Shown: piece after piece, positions 12,757 to 25,400 of the stretch | How positions within the stretch are numbered: position 1 is the stretch's first letter | How the letters are laid out: every line of letters starts with the position of its first letter | DNA from: Manduca sexta | Taxonomy: Eukaryota > Arthropoda > Insecta > Lepidoptera > Sphingidae | Reading direction: 5' to 3' | DNA length: 64,000 bases | Assembly: GCF_014839805.1 (NCBI RefSeq) | Contig: NC_051120.1 | Coordinates: 6,944,001-7,008,000, forward strand | Made by a program: the position numbers and the translations under genes | Notes under the pieces: model-generated | What the model saw: only the letters and a program-made list of their open reading frames with translations | Told to the model about the DNA's origin: nothing | Databases searched by the model: none

Positions 12757-12833
12757 GAAGTGCCTTGGGATTTAAACCTGCGGACATTCGTTCGGCAGTC
12801 CGTTTCACAACTAACTAGGCTATCGCCGCTCCT
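12757..12833 (-). repeat. SINE family A, 5' head fragment
   Basis: Reversed it reads AGCGGCGATAGCCTAGTTAG, then GAACGAATGTCCGCAGG and GGTTTAAATCCCAAGG, covering the tRNA-like A and B boxes. Confidence 0.7.
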
Positions 12834-12934
12834 AAACAAAACACTATATCGATTGTAATAATCTAATATTTTAATTAGATTTAAATATTCTTTAAAAAAT
12901 CAATTTAAAATATTATATTATTACCCATGTGAGC

Positions 12935-13085
12935 AAATTACCGGAATAGTACATAGCTTATGTATTAATCCAGGACATGGTCCAAACGTATGCCACATTT
13001 CATCCAAATCCGTTCAGCTGTTTATGACTACTTTTGACAAACATCAAAACATTTACAAAATCTTTTCCTTTTATATGAGTAGGAT
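12935..13085 (-). repeat. Degenerate Helitron-type repeat
   Basis: TTAATCCAGGACATGGTCC, ATTTCATCCAAATCCGTTCA and TATATGAGTAGGAT match the body and 5' end of the Helitron-type family in minus orientation. A second copy is at 57043-57345. Confidence 0.5.
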
Positions 13086-13949
13086 AAAAAGTAACATGAC
13101 ACATGTTAACCCCACGAAGATTTGAATTGAATTTTCTTCTTCCCATCCACTACAGTATCTTTTTTATTGTAACTTGTAAATTTATATATTGTAGGTGACA
13201 CTAATTATACAATATTTGAACGAGCCTAGTTCTTTCACCTGCTATAGTGGGTGCGACAATTCGTGACTCTCTGGTATCATTTACTGTATTTCAACTAAAT
13301 CTTATAGAAACTTTATTTTATTGAGTTCAAGAACCTATTCAATAAATTACGAAAAATTCAGTCATATTTGCAACAAATCTTATAAACTCAAGGGTCCCTA
13401 ACCTTCAACGTAAACATCAATGAATAATTCAAAGATCACGAACGAATAATGTTTAAATATCATTCCTCTCCACTTAATGCGATTATTATATAAGTAAATT
13501 TACAATACAAAAGATAAACTGATATCACTTTCTTGACTTACATTTTAATTAAAATTTAAGCTAAATACAAACTCAGTCAACGGCCGTGATTAGCAGGCGT
13601 AAAGCGTTTGCAAAAGCCGATAATGAAAAAAGTTTCTAAAATTTGAAGTCGAAATTAAAATACCTTCATATTTATTTAAAGCCAGAAATGGTTCGCGGAG
13701 CTTGTTTGTATATTTGAATGTTATAAATTCCCGAAAAAAATGTTAATTGGAAAAGTTTTCATTATTGAAGCCTCGGTGCTTTAAGTTACTGCTTCAATGT
13801 CGAGCTAGGGCTGCGATATGGTAAACCAATTTATGTGGGTGTCAAAAAAGTGAGTGGCGGCATATTTAATACTTATGTTGGACATTATTTGGAAACAATT
13901 TATCTATTTAAGAGTCATCGATGTTTTTTTTTTTTGATAGAGATATCAA

Positions 13950-14050
13950 AGAATAACTATCACATCATGGGACGCAACACACTTAGCGAAAAGTGACCCT
14001 AAATGCGCCTCATCATAATCCTTCAAGTATAAATACGTGATGTGTGTTTA
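13950..14050 (+). repeat. SINE family C tail fragment
   Basis: TATCACATCATGGGACG, CACTTAGCGAAAAGTG and AATACGTGATGTGTGT match the 3' part of the family. Confidence 0.6.
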
Positions 14051-14092
14051 TCAAAGATTTTTTCTAAATAATAAAAACTAATATCTTCAATT

Positions 14093-14386
14093 AAGCGGCG
14101 ATAGCCTAGTTGGGTGTGGAACGGACTGCGAAGACGAATGTCCGCAGGTTCAAATCCCAAGGGCACACACCTCTGACTTTTCTAAAATCATGTGTGTATT
14201 CTTTGTGAATTTATCGTTCGCTTTAACGGTGAAGGAAAAACATTCTCTATAGGAATTTCGAAGGTGTGTGAAGTCTACCAATCCGCACTAGGCCAGCGTG
14301 GTGGACTAAGGCCTAATCCCTCTCAGTAGTAGAGGAGGCCCGTGCTCAGCAGTGGGCGAGTATATAATACAGGGCTGATATTATTA
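14093..14386 (+). mobile_element. SINE family A, well-preserved copy with 14-bp target-site duplication
   Basis: TAATATCTTCAATT occurs at 14079-14092 and again at 14387-14400. Between them lies a full SINE: the pol III A box TAGCCTAGTTGG, the B box GGTTCAAATCC, the body and a TTATT-type tail. An internal deletion after AGGAAAAACAT is present compared with the 41783 copy. Confidence 0.9.
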
Positions 14387-14969
14387 TAATATCTTCAATT
14401 TATTTTAGTGACTTGCGTTTGACTTCTAACGAAAATTAATCCACGAAGCAAAACATCAGTAAAATTTACGTTCATTTCGAAGTTAATTTCAAAACTAATG
14501 ATGAACCTATCCCCTACTCGAGCATTTATATTAACGAAAACATCAAAACCGTATACTTCAGTTTTGAGACTATTAATTAAAACAGTCCCAAAAGTAATTG
14601 GGACGAAATGGTTTGCTATTATGAATATTCGTTGACCCTCTTATGTGCGGTCTACATTTACAAATCTCAGATACAATGATGATTAATTATGTGCGTTCTC
14701 GCTGGATTCTCTGCTTTTCGCTCGGTCGCCTTGCTAATGTCTATGGCCTACTTCAAAGCATTGTTTACTGTTTTCAATTGTTTATGATAGAATAAATTAA
14801 AAGTGATAGAACGCCTGCCTTTGTTTAAACCAAAGTGTACCTTACGACGATTGTAATCAAAATTATTTTTAAGTCTTTATTATTTACGATATGCATTAAG
14901 ATTTCTAGCTTGTACATAAAGGGTTTATTTAATTCCTGTTAATTAAAGGGATCAATCAAAAAGCACAAA

Positions 14970-15907
14970 TTAATTATATTAATATTTTTATTCACGACAT
15001 ATTCGAAAACAATTAAGCAACACATTGTGCTTAGACTAAAATGAACTTGAAACAATTTAATATAAACAAGATAAAATTCACAGCTCTGTTAAAATATATT
15101 GTACTTAAACAACGGTATCACAATAAACACTTAATTTGGTTACACCAGATAGAGATCTCTTGAATTGCTACGTTAACACAAACAACCTTGTACGCTAAAA
15201 TTATAATCTGTCTCTAGACATAACAGGACGAGGCTCTTTGATAATGTTAATTCTCCGAAACCCTACTAACGCATGAATAGTGAAATACAATGCTCTAAAC
15301 TTAGGGAAAATTTATATAACATCTATATTCTACGAGTATCAATATAGAAATTAATAAACGATGATATTAAGCGTAGTAATGTGATGTCCGTGATACGTCA
15401 AGTCCACGAGTCAGCACTTAATTCTAAGCCGACGACAAAGATGACTTACATTACATTTGAGTATACAATGGACTAGAAAGATACGGAAGTATAAAAGGTC
15501 AGTAAAAATACTACGGGGTCTAAGTGTATAATACAATATAGATTTTTCATATTCACACATAATATTCTCACTACATCTTTCAGATTCGCGTTGGCGAATG
15601 TATTCTTAATCTAAATTATACGTATCATCTCTAAGACATTTAAATATCTATACTTAATTAAAATTCGGAGGGTTCTTAGTCACCCACAACACTAAACTAC
15701 ACTATTTCAACACATAAATATATATTTAAATAAATCTTTACAATAATGACTAAATTTTTAGTTCTGGTATCTACATTCATGTGCTTGGCACAAAACACTG
15801 ATATCAGTTAAATTCATTTTGCCACAATATATCTATAAACATTTATATAGAATCTAAGTACCTTTAGACCGGACAGGAAAAACACATGTTTTGTTCTATT
15901 AAGCGTC
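14970..15907 (-). terminator. 3' untranslated region and polyadenylation site of the guanylate cyclase gene
   Basis: The 915 or so bases after the stop codon are AT-rich and free of recognisable repeats, unlike the flanks. The first AATAAA on the minus strand after the stop is at 14992-14987, so cleavage near 14.97 kb is inferred. No other gene is seen in this stretch. Confidence 0.5.
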
Positions 15908-16420
15908 TCAGTCTTCAGTTTTTAAGGGTTTATTTTTTGTGGCTTTTGCTTCAGTAATGACACAACTATTAAATCTGTTGACGACATCCCTAACTTTTCC
16001 TTTGCTGATGACTAATTCTTTGTCATATGTAGGAGTGATAAGGCCTTTCTCATTGCCATTACAAATTGGTTTATTAGTCATTGTAGAAGTGAACGTAGCA
16101 CTTTGTGATTTTCTGAATTCTTTCACGGCATTGTCTATATTATTAATGAGATCTTTTGCAACAAACGTTGCTATTTCATGTTTTATGCGATCCCTTTCGT
16201 TCATAATTTCGACGGGTTTATGGTTGTTTTCTTTGATCTCGCTTTGATCTGGGCTGTGACTTTGTGTTAGTGAATGCGAAGCGGGACTGTCAGGTCCTTG
16301 GAAAGTAATGCTCGGATTGTTGACAACGTTATTTCGTGTTTCAATTGCCTCATTAGGATTGTCTTGATGTTGGGGAACTTTCTCGCCTAATAACCAATAC
16401 GTTGTCATTTTGCCCTTGCC
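15908..16420 (-). CDS. Guanylate cyclase exon 7 (last coding exon, C-terminal extension)
   Basis: The acceptor TTATTTCTAG at 16430-16421 precedes codons for [14 protein letters not shown], the conserved end of the cyclase catalytic domain. About 157 further residues follow before the stop TGA at 15908-15910. The tail is Ser/Thr/Asn-rich and has one stretch with helical character ([17 protein letters not shown] and onward, roughly residues 400-430). I recognise no domain in it. Receptor cyclases often end soon after the WLLGE motif, so the tail is long. Confidence 0.93.
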   Translation of the reverse strand, partial: GKGKMTTYWLLGEKVPQHQDNPNEAIETRNNVVNNPSITFQGPDSPASHSLTQSHSPDQSEIKENNHKPVEIMNERDRIKHEIATFVAKDLINNIDNAVKEFRKSQSATFTSTMTNKPICNGNEKGLITPTYDKELVISKGKVRDVVNRFNSCVITEAKATKNKPLKTED

Positions 16421-19400
16421 CTAGAAATAAACGTATGAATAAGAATTTTAAAATTTATTACATCATTAGATTTCACTATCTTATCACTAAAAAGCAGTGT
16501 AATATTTTCATATCATTTAAAATTAATTTGTTTTTGTCGACTAACAGGTAGGCCAATTTACAACATTGTCAACTCCCTTGCAGGTACTTACTTTCATCGT
16601 TATCTCTCCTCTGCAGTCGAGCTCGAAGCAGTCGTAAAGATCTAGTACTTCTTTAGTTTTAGGACTGACATGAATTTTTAGTGCCTCGCCGTGGGACTCC
16701 ATTCGGGAAGCGGTGTTCACTGTGTCTCCAAAGAGACAGTAACGTGGCATCTTGAGGCCAACTACTCCTGCTACGCATGGACCTATGGAAAAAAAATAAA
16801 AGTTAAGTCTAAAAGTACTTGTGGGATGTAAAACCCCAGTTGCGTAGATCAGCGACTCAATTTGTGTAAATTATTTGGATAGATATAAATATGAATATTA
16901 GTGAGATTAATGGCATATTCCCTTGAATCTAGATGCGTACATATTCAACTATTAAACGTTTGAGACGCAATTGCGATCTGCAATTCTCGAGGGGCATTGC
17001 CTTGTAGTATAAACTATTGCTATAAATTTATTTGGCGAAGGTCAGTTGTAAGTTACAACTAAATGCATTATTGTGTTATATGTTCGTGAAATGAAGCCTT
17101 CGGTAGTAATTACAGCTCCCGAAGAAGTAGGTTTGACCCTTAGAGATTCCAGACAAAATAAATTGCAGTAGCCAAAAATAAACTGTTTCGTCTCGAAACA
17201 AATTTTATCACCAAGAAAAGTGAAACAGTTGAATAATAAACGAAATAAAAAGCATTGAGTATATTTCAAAAATTCAACAGTCCAATTTATACCCCGAAAG
17301 GTATCATAAAGAAAATCATGTTTTAAACACGAGATATTTGAAATACCGGGTTCGAAAAAATGCTCATATTTTAAATATTTAAATGAATGCAAAACGAATG
17401 CGATTGCGGTGGGAAATTTTAAAGAGTTTTCGCCGTGAGCAAAACGACGTGAACATTTCGGTACTAAAATGAAAATATTATTTTTACTACCAACAATAAT
17501 AATAAGAGCATAGTTTTACGATGGTGATTGCATTGTCGTTACGAAGGTGCTTCGTTTTCATTTTCAAAGAAATGCTTTTGTATAATTTGAATATATTTTT
17601 GTGATATTCTTTAGCACATTTTTGCAACAATTCGTAATGTGAAATGGGGTCCAGGTGATATTTATGTTATGACAATGAGGAGATTAATATAAGTTGAAGA
17701 TGCGAAAATAATGTGACAGAAACTTGCAAAATGGCGCTCCATATATAGTCTACCCCATATAATATACAAGCGCGCCAGTAATGTGTAATGTACCTCATAT
17801 GGTGTATAATACTGTCACAAGAGTTTATGAACATTATGCTCCTCTTAAGCCTCACTCTATTTAGGCATATTTACTCCATATAACGGTAAAGTCGAATTAC
17901 AATTTGTAAATAAAATTTGCAATTAAATCGCTAAAAGAAACTTAAGAGCAATTTTCATTTTTAAATACTTAAATATTCAGAAAAGTAAGTGAAGATAAAA
18001 TTATTCTTTGCTTTTACTCAGTGGAACTGGCAACAAGGGCTACATTATACGCCAAATCCTCATTAAGGAATAATAGCTTTCCTTGAAGGAAAACGATTTC
18101 TGCTCTCAGATTGTTGCTTGAAATTTATATAATTGCACAGTTATTAAATCTTTACAGTTATTTTAGAAAAGAACGCAAAAATGTGATATAACCCAATTAT
18201 AGCATAATATGAAATAGAATGAGCAATAAATAGACTCTAGTGGACACCAATTAATTGATATTTAAACAACTAACGACTGTTTTCAATCAGCGATCCCAAT
18301 CTCAATCTTCGAAGCGATCTCGAAAATACCTCAATCAAAAGTCATTTGTCAAAAAATCATTATTCTGATTGATCCATTTTCGCGATGGATTGAAAAAAGG
18401 GATTGAGATCTTTTTTATTAAAAGGGCACGGCAAAGCGCTCTGCCGTTATGGTAAGTAGATTAGGGTCCAATAGAGAATTTATATAGATAGAGCTTATCC
18501 CTCGACTGTCGACATAATTATGCCGGCCTGTTAGAACTGGATATACACAGGCTGATCCCGGAACGCGACATACTTACGTGGTCCACTATGCCAGATTTTA
18601 ATATCTTGTGTACAGTAGTCGCTATCCAGGCGGATATAAAATATGTTCTACCACCAGCTTATTGGAAATAGCTGTTAATGCGGAGACAAGAAAATCTCTC
18701 GTTTAATAGTAACTGCGAACCGTTGTAAAAATAATAGCAACAATACAAATATACCCACGACAAAGTGTCTCAATATGCTATGGAACTACACTGCTGTCGT
18801 CATTCTGAAGTATGAGGTATTAATTCTGGTACAATGGCTGGAAATGTGTGTTAAATTGGCAAATATATATTGTACCTATATTGTACTCTAACTGTCTGGG
18901 ACAGTTGACGGTAGAAATAAACAAAGCTACGAATGCAGACGAACTCTTGCAATCGTGAGCCGTGAGATAAACAATATGTTAAAATGAATTTAAATTAGAA
19001 TTAAAATATGAAGTACCTAATTTTCAAACATTTTGTTTAAATTTAAAAACTGCAGAGCATGCCAAAGAGATAATTAAAAGTATTATAATATTTTTTTTTT
19101 TCCTTTCGCCAGAAAGAAATTGGTACCCAAAGGTTAAATAAATGGAGCATTTCATGCAACATGCAACATAACCATTATCCCCATTATGTATAACAATTAA
19201 CCTATTGCGATCATGGTCAGCTACATTGCTATGGTTTTAGTTTTTAATATTGATTAGGTCTATGATTTTACCAAGCCACGATAAAATCAAACATAAGCAA
19301 AACATGTTGTTTCACAATCGTTGAAATACCTAATCCCTTCTAAGAATAATAGCAGAATATATAACACCAAAGAAACCTTTCAAAATACATGTTAATTTAC

Positions 19401-22400
19401 ACCGAACCGCACCGTACTCTAGCATAAATATATTTAAATCAGTAATATGATTAAAACAACAAAAACCCGACTACAAAAAGCTGAATTGAGTAGCAGAATT
19501 AAATGCAACAGAAAAATGTTCTTCGTAAAAATCGACTGCTTCGGTGGCATAGTTCTAGTGAATGCGTGGTACGACAGCGCTTTGAGGTCCTAGGTTCAAG
19601 CCCGGGTCAGGCATAGCGATATTTTGGGATTTTCTGCTCAGTATCAGCCCAGAGTCTGAAATTTGTGCCCGACATGTCGATAGGCTTGCCCCCTATTATG
19701 GGACGGCAACACACTTGGTGAAAAGTGAGTGCCCTGGTTGCATCTCTGCATACCACATCGGGGATAAATGCGTGATGTTGTGTGTGTGTGTAAAAATCGT
19801 GTCTTGAAATTAGTTCAAACTATGATGTTATCCTAGTTATTGTATTAAAAATGTCAATAAGATTTATAAGAATTTATATTCCCTCCTGGCATTGTCGGAT
19901 TATAACTAAATCCAAAGGTATTTGTAGTCGGTGTCCAGTTGCAAATTCTGTGGCTACGTGACAATTCCAAAGCTAAAGTGGAATCTATTTAGTATTCCAA
20001 ACTGCATGGCTAATAGATATGAATTAATTTAGTACAGAAGTGCAGTCGGCTGTGAAATGGAAGGTCGTGATTTACGCATCGGTGGATATCCGGTCCCATA
20101 TTGGGGTGGATGAAGAATATTGACATGATCATTGGAGCTTTTGATATTCACAATATATGCTATTTTTCTCTATTTATGTATTTCATTTTCGATTACTTTA
20201 GCCGGCCGATAGGTAAATATTCTCTAGCATAAAAGAAGTAGGAGATATAACCTAGAAATAATATAAAAGAATTGATTAATCGTTACAAAACGAATCACTA
20301 CTAACTATAAGTTTACTACACGATGCAGACTATACGGAGTTGTACGAATTGGCTCAACTGCTTGTTTCCCTTCATTATTGAAAAACTTCAACGAAATATC
20401 GCAGTTTTCAATTTCACTGAAGAAATAAAAGCAAGCAGTTCTATGTAGTACATGCCAATTTCAAGTGGCAATTTCTTAGCGATCAATGTGGTTTGGTCTG
20501 AAGCCGCATTGCATTGCGCAACCGTAATGGCATTTTTGCAATCAACAGTAGCGATACCTGCATCGTTTACTCTGATATCTTTGAAACTCTTTCGTTCTAC
20601 TATTTTTACTGGTTTTTGGTAAAACCTAAATAACTTCGTGTTTATGTTTAAAGGGTTTAAAGAAAATGTAATTTGTATATCACTTCTCGCTGATGCGACA
20701 CGGAGCAAAATATATTTCGGAAACAAATAGATTTTTAAATAAACAAGTTTGTTCCTTAATCGAAAAACTTATAATCACTTTCGTGACCACTAACAAACTC
20801 GGCAATATTGACATACAACGTGGAACAACTAAGTATTTAATCGGTTGTATTGGTTTTTAAATGTAACAGAACTGTAATTACTTAGCTAACATTTTTTCTT
20901 TCTTTAAAAAGTGGAAACATATTTTTTCTTTTTTACCACATGGAAAGGTGACCCTTCTACGCCTAATGGTCCGTTCATGGTTACTTGTGTGATTTAGGTA
21001 ATTCATCTATCAGTTTTACTAGTTATAGGCACTTAGTAAATAATTATTCAATGTTCAGTTTCTAAAAGTCAGTTAAAAAGGACATATTTTCAAAACACAT
21101 TACGGCTTAAATGTATACCTACCTCATACATATTCATGAGAATAATTCTGGAATATTAAATGTATAGCTTGAACAAACGTTTACCTGTATGCATGCCAAT
21201 TCTAAGCAGTAACCGCTCCCCCGGTCGATGCGGCACAGTCTTCACTCGAACCGCGTTGAGAAGCGCCAGAGACATCCGTGCGATTTCAGCTGCATGACGG
21301 TTGCCATTCCGCATCGGTAACCCTGATACCACCATGTAAGCGTCGCCTATGGTCTCCACCTTGTAGAAATTTATATTATAACTGTAGTAAGTGCAATAAT
21401 TATACATATATTTGTTTTGATAACATGGGCAGGCGACCTGATAAAGGCCGTAGAAATTCGCTGGAAGCAGGCTGACTCTAACAGGTTGGCTTGGATATTT
21501 TTTAGGGAAGCCCAGTGGCGAAGAGTGAAATTGTTTAAAAGGTAACCCGAAGCAAAAAAAATGCCTTAGTTTAAATATCGTAGCCAAGTGAATATAAAAA
21601 ATAACTAAGACAAACGTAAATGAACTTAAAAGGGAAGCCGGTAGGAATCGAGTTGTATGGACGCTTCACCACCGGGGAAGCCTATATTAAAAATTGAAAA
21701 TCCTACGGCTTATGATAATGATAAGGAATTTATGGGTTTAAATATATTATATACCTACAGAGCAACTTGAACTATGAAATAAAACAATTTTTGTAAGTCC
21801 CCTAAGTGACCATGAAGAGAGAAAATTATAATATAAAAAACCGCAATAAAATCCGAAAAATAGTTTTATTTCAAAGTCTAACATTCGCGTAAACATAAGA
21901 AATCATTATGCAACTTGAGTAACTTAAAACAACTTCATTACATCAATTGTTTTATTTTTTTATACCAAACAATATCAAGGAATAGAGATATACAAATAAT
22001 ACGATTTTACTCAGGCCGTTGAACGATAATAAGCATGCAGTGACCGATTTTTATACAAAGGGAACAAAACACCAGAAATTTCGGATATGTTATTCAAATA
22101 CATCATTTCTATTCAAGAATATTATTTTGTTTGTATACACAACCAAATTGATAAACATTGAAATAAAGAAGTAAATACGTTCAGTTATGTAAACAAAAAG
22201 TTAGTTCTTTGTAACAGTGTTACATATTTTTACTTTACTACACGAAAATCGAAAGATAGTTATGTTAGTAAGTTCAAAATATTATAAAGGGATATTAAAA
22301 TAATTGATACTCAACAGGCTAATGTGAATAAAATTTCTTAGAATATTTTTTTTTTTTATAAATTTTGTATCATTTTTAATTTTGGCATACTTAAATCAAA

Positions 22401-25400
22401 TTCTGTAAACCTTTAGTGTAAATTATGCCCAATCTAATATTTTATGTTAGTTGTAGTTTCCTGTAAATGTAGTATAATTTTATTTATTTATTTATTAACA
22501 CATTGTACACATGGTATACAGGCGGACTTAATGCCATGGGCATTCTCTCCTAGTCAACCTTGCGGTGGTGTAGAGAGGACGGAGGTAGGTGTATAATAAA
22601 AGAAGTGAAAAACAAATAAGAAGTAATAGTAAACAAATGTAATTAAAACATACTCGCATATATAAATATATAGATATATAAAAAAAATACATATATATAC
22701 ATATATAAAAATAATTAAATATATAAATACACTAATAAGTCAATTACAGGAATCAACTACTTCTGCCAGTAATTTGAGTGTTTGTTCTCTTTGATAAGAT
22801 TGTATTACTGGCGATCCAATAAAATAAAATATTTCTATGTACAAAAATTACTCGCGTATAAAATCCAAGTATCTCAACCATTCACACACTATCTAAAAGT
22901 AGAATACCCAAAGCCAATAATAGTAACATTTTCAGTCAAGTAAACGAATTCCACGGAAAACAATTCTTGTTACATTGTACGTACCTTATAAACGTCGAAG
23001 TTCTCAATAATGGAATCGAAACTCGTGTACAAATCGTTGAGAAGGTCGACGACTTCCAACGGCGTGGATTCTGCTGACAGTTGCGTGAATCCAATAATGT
23101 CGCTGAAGTAGATCGTCACCTGGTCGTACGTCTCTGCCATTACTGGCTGGCCCATTATGAGCTGAGATGCCACTGACCTGGCAAAAACAAGATTGCCAGA
23201 AGCTCTTAAGTGCGAGTAATCCAGCTGGTTGTACATTTACATACACTTATGATAATCTGTACGGACAGTGTTTATTATCATTGGAATGGAGAGGACAAGC
23301 ATGAAATAGACACGTATTCTAAGTCTGTGTTTGTGATGCCAACAATTGTAAGTTATTATAAACTAGCTTTTGGTCGCGGATTCGCCCGTGGAAAGAAGTT
23401 TTCTGGGATGAAATTACCATTATATATTTTCCCGGAGTAGAATACTTTCTATTTCTAGGCGATTCCCAGGGTCTTAAACTATCGCCATACCAAATTTCAT
23501 AAAAATCCGTTCATTAGATTTTGAAAAGATCGATAACATATAGACAGACAGAAAAGGAGATTTTTTTTTATAATATGTATAGATAATCTGAATATTAATT
23601 GAAAAGAATATTTTTTAATCTATTTAAATTTTACCTTTCATAAAACTCTTGATAAAATAAAACAAGATCGTAAATATACAGGGTCATTTTGACATTCGTT
23701 ACTAAATGAATCCACATACTCGTCTTCACCTTTGCTGATATTGTATTTTTTGTACTTTAATGCGAATATGACGTGTCCGTGGGTGTATTTCTGACTGAAA
23801 GTATGATGTTGCCACTGCAAATAATTATCTTAGAGTTGTTGTAGTAGCCATTATTACAACTTTAAGGTTAGGGCGCGTAAAATTAAAATTACTTTTTATT
23901 AATATTTATGTTGTTCAATTCTTACTCTTTTTTATTTTACATCTACGGCTCAAGTGACTTGTTGTAAAGTGTTATTTTCAAATAGATAAGTATGTGGTTT
24001 AATTTAGTAACTATGTCAAATCGACCCTGTATTTTGATTATGCAGTAAGTAATGCTGTTAATAACAACAATAAACTACTTACTATATTACGGAAGGCAGT
24101 TAAACATTTACGTCAACTATCTAAATTGGTACTTCCAACATAATTTCGTATATTATTTAATTATAACAATAGCTGCCATTATATGGTGTATACCGGTTGT
24201 AAACCAGGATATCCTTTATTATAGTATAGATATTATCTTTGTCGTAAGTTTATTGAAAGTAAACAATGAATTTGTTGCATACGTGTACGGGAAAATGATC
24301 CCTCTGCGCCTGGTAGTAAGTGGGTCCAATAGAATCTCGACTGACGAGAGATGATTGCCTCTCGGCAAGCGACATAATTATGCCGGAACTAACGTAATTA
24401 TATTGGAACCGGATAAACACAGGCTAATACCGGAACGCGAAACACTTACGTGAGCCGTAATGGCGGGTTTTAACACCTTGTACGGTTGTCGCTATCCGGG
24501 TGGATATAAAATTTATCCCACCAGCAAATTATAAATTATTTGGACAGCTTAAAAATTTAGACAGGTAGAAAACGATGTAAAAACCTTGTACCGTATATCT
24601 AAAAGACATTAATTTGACTGAGAGACATTTTTTTGAGACAAGTAACATTCTAAAAACTAACATGCTGCATTAAGAAACACTAGATCGTTTTTCTCAAGAT
24701 TTACATAAATCTTCAAGTTCAATGCCTCAAGATAAGACATTAAAGGATTCCTTTATATATTTTTCTCTGTCCCTTTTGCATTCTTCGCACATTAAACCCT
24801 TCATATATTGTCCCAAATGCTTTTATATTGCCATCACAGATTATTTTTGGCGCGACCTTAGCGATAGCTATCATTTCCTTTGTATCTTTTGTACTTGGTT
24901 GCTTTGTGTGCTATTTTTTTATCATTATTTTTATTCGAATACTGTCACAATTCAGAAAAAATATGATGGTTATCGTTAGAGAATATTGATTTACACTTTA
25001 TCGTAAATGAAGCATTTTGTTAAACATTTACTTATTAAAAGACAATGCGTTCGTGAAAATCTCAATTTCTTCGGAGTTTGTATATACTAAATCTATTTTT
25101 TATTTTTAAACGTGTTTGATGAGGGCAGAATATTATCGACAGGACCTCAGCCCACGTGATAACTTCAAATTGGCATTGACGAGCGAACAAATATGATAAT
25201 ATGGCGCTACTGTCATCAGTCAAGCTTGACAATTGGCAAACCACTCTGGCCTGACGTTAACATATTGTACGTAGAATTTGGCTCCGTACCCGTCTTACAT
25301 GTGATTTGATAACGGTGCGAGACTGACATCTTGATGTACAGTCGAATTAATGTATTCATTGATTATATGGTTACATAACCTTAAATTTGAAGTTTGAGTT

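Larger units (their letters stand above)
12101..14078. other. Intergenic AT-rich DNA with repeat fragments
   Basis: It holds a SINE A head fragment, a Helitron-type fragment and a SINE C tail fragment, listed separately. The remainder shows nothing recognisable. Confidence 0.7.
16783..21184 (-). other. Guanylate cyclase intron 6 (4.4 kb)
   Basis: The intron runs between exons 5 and 6. It holds family B and family C repeats, an inverted pair of fragments (GATCCCAATCTCAATC near 18293 and its partial reverse near 18403) and otherwise AT-rich DNA. A minus-strand open frame at 20388-20726 shows no recognisable domain and is treated as chance. Confidence 0.8.

Noticed and set aside
15939..16247. 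Plus-strand 102-codon open frame
   Set aside because: It is the antisense of cyclase exon 7, which is supported by motif and splice phase.
20388..20726. 112-codon minus-strand frame in the cyclase intron
   Set aside because: No recognisable domain, splice context or repeat link; AT-rich DNA gives such frames by chance.
21156..21587. 143-codon minus-strand frame treated as one protein
   Set aside because: Only 21185-21359 is exon. The remainder is intron and a family E repeat read through the splice sites.
23004..23246. Second minus-strand open frame over cyclase exon 4
   Set aside because: Out of frame with the conserved catalytic motifs and crossing the splice acceptor; a shadow.
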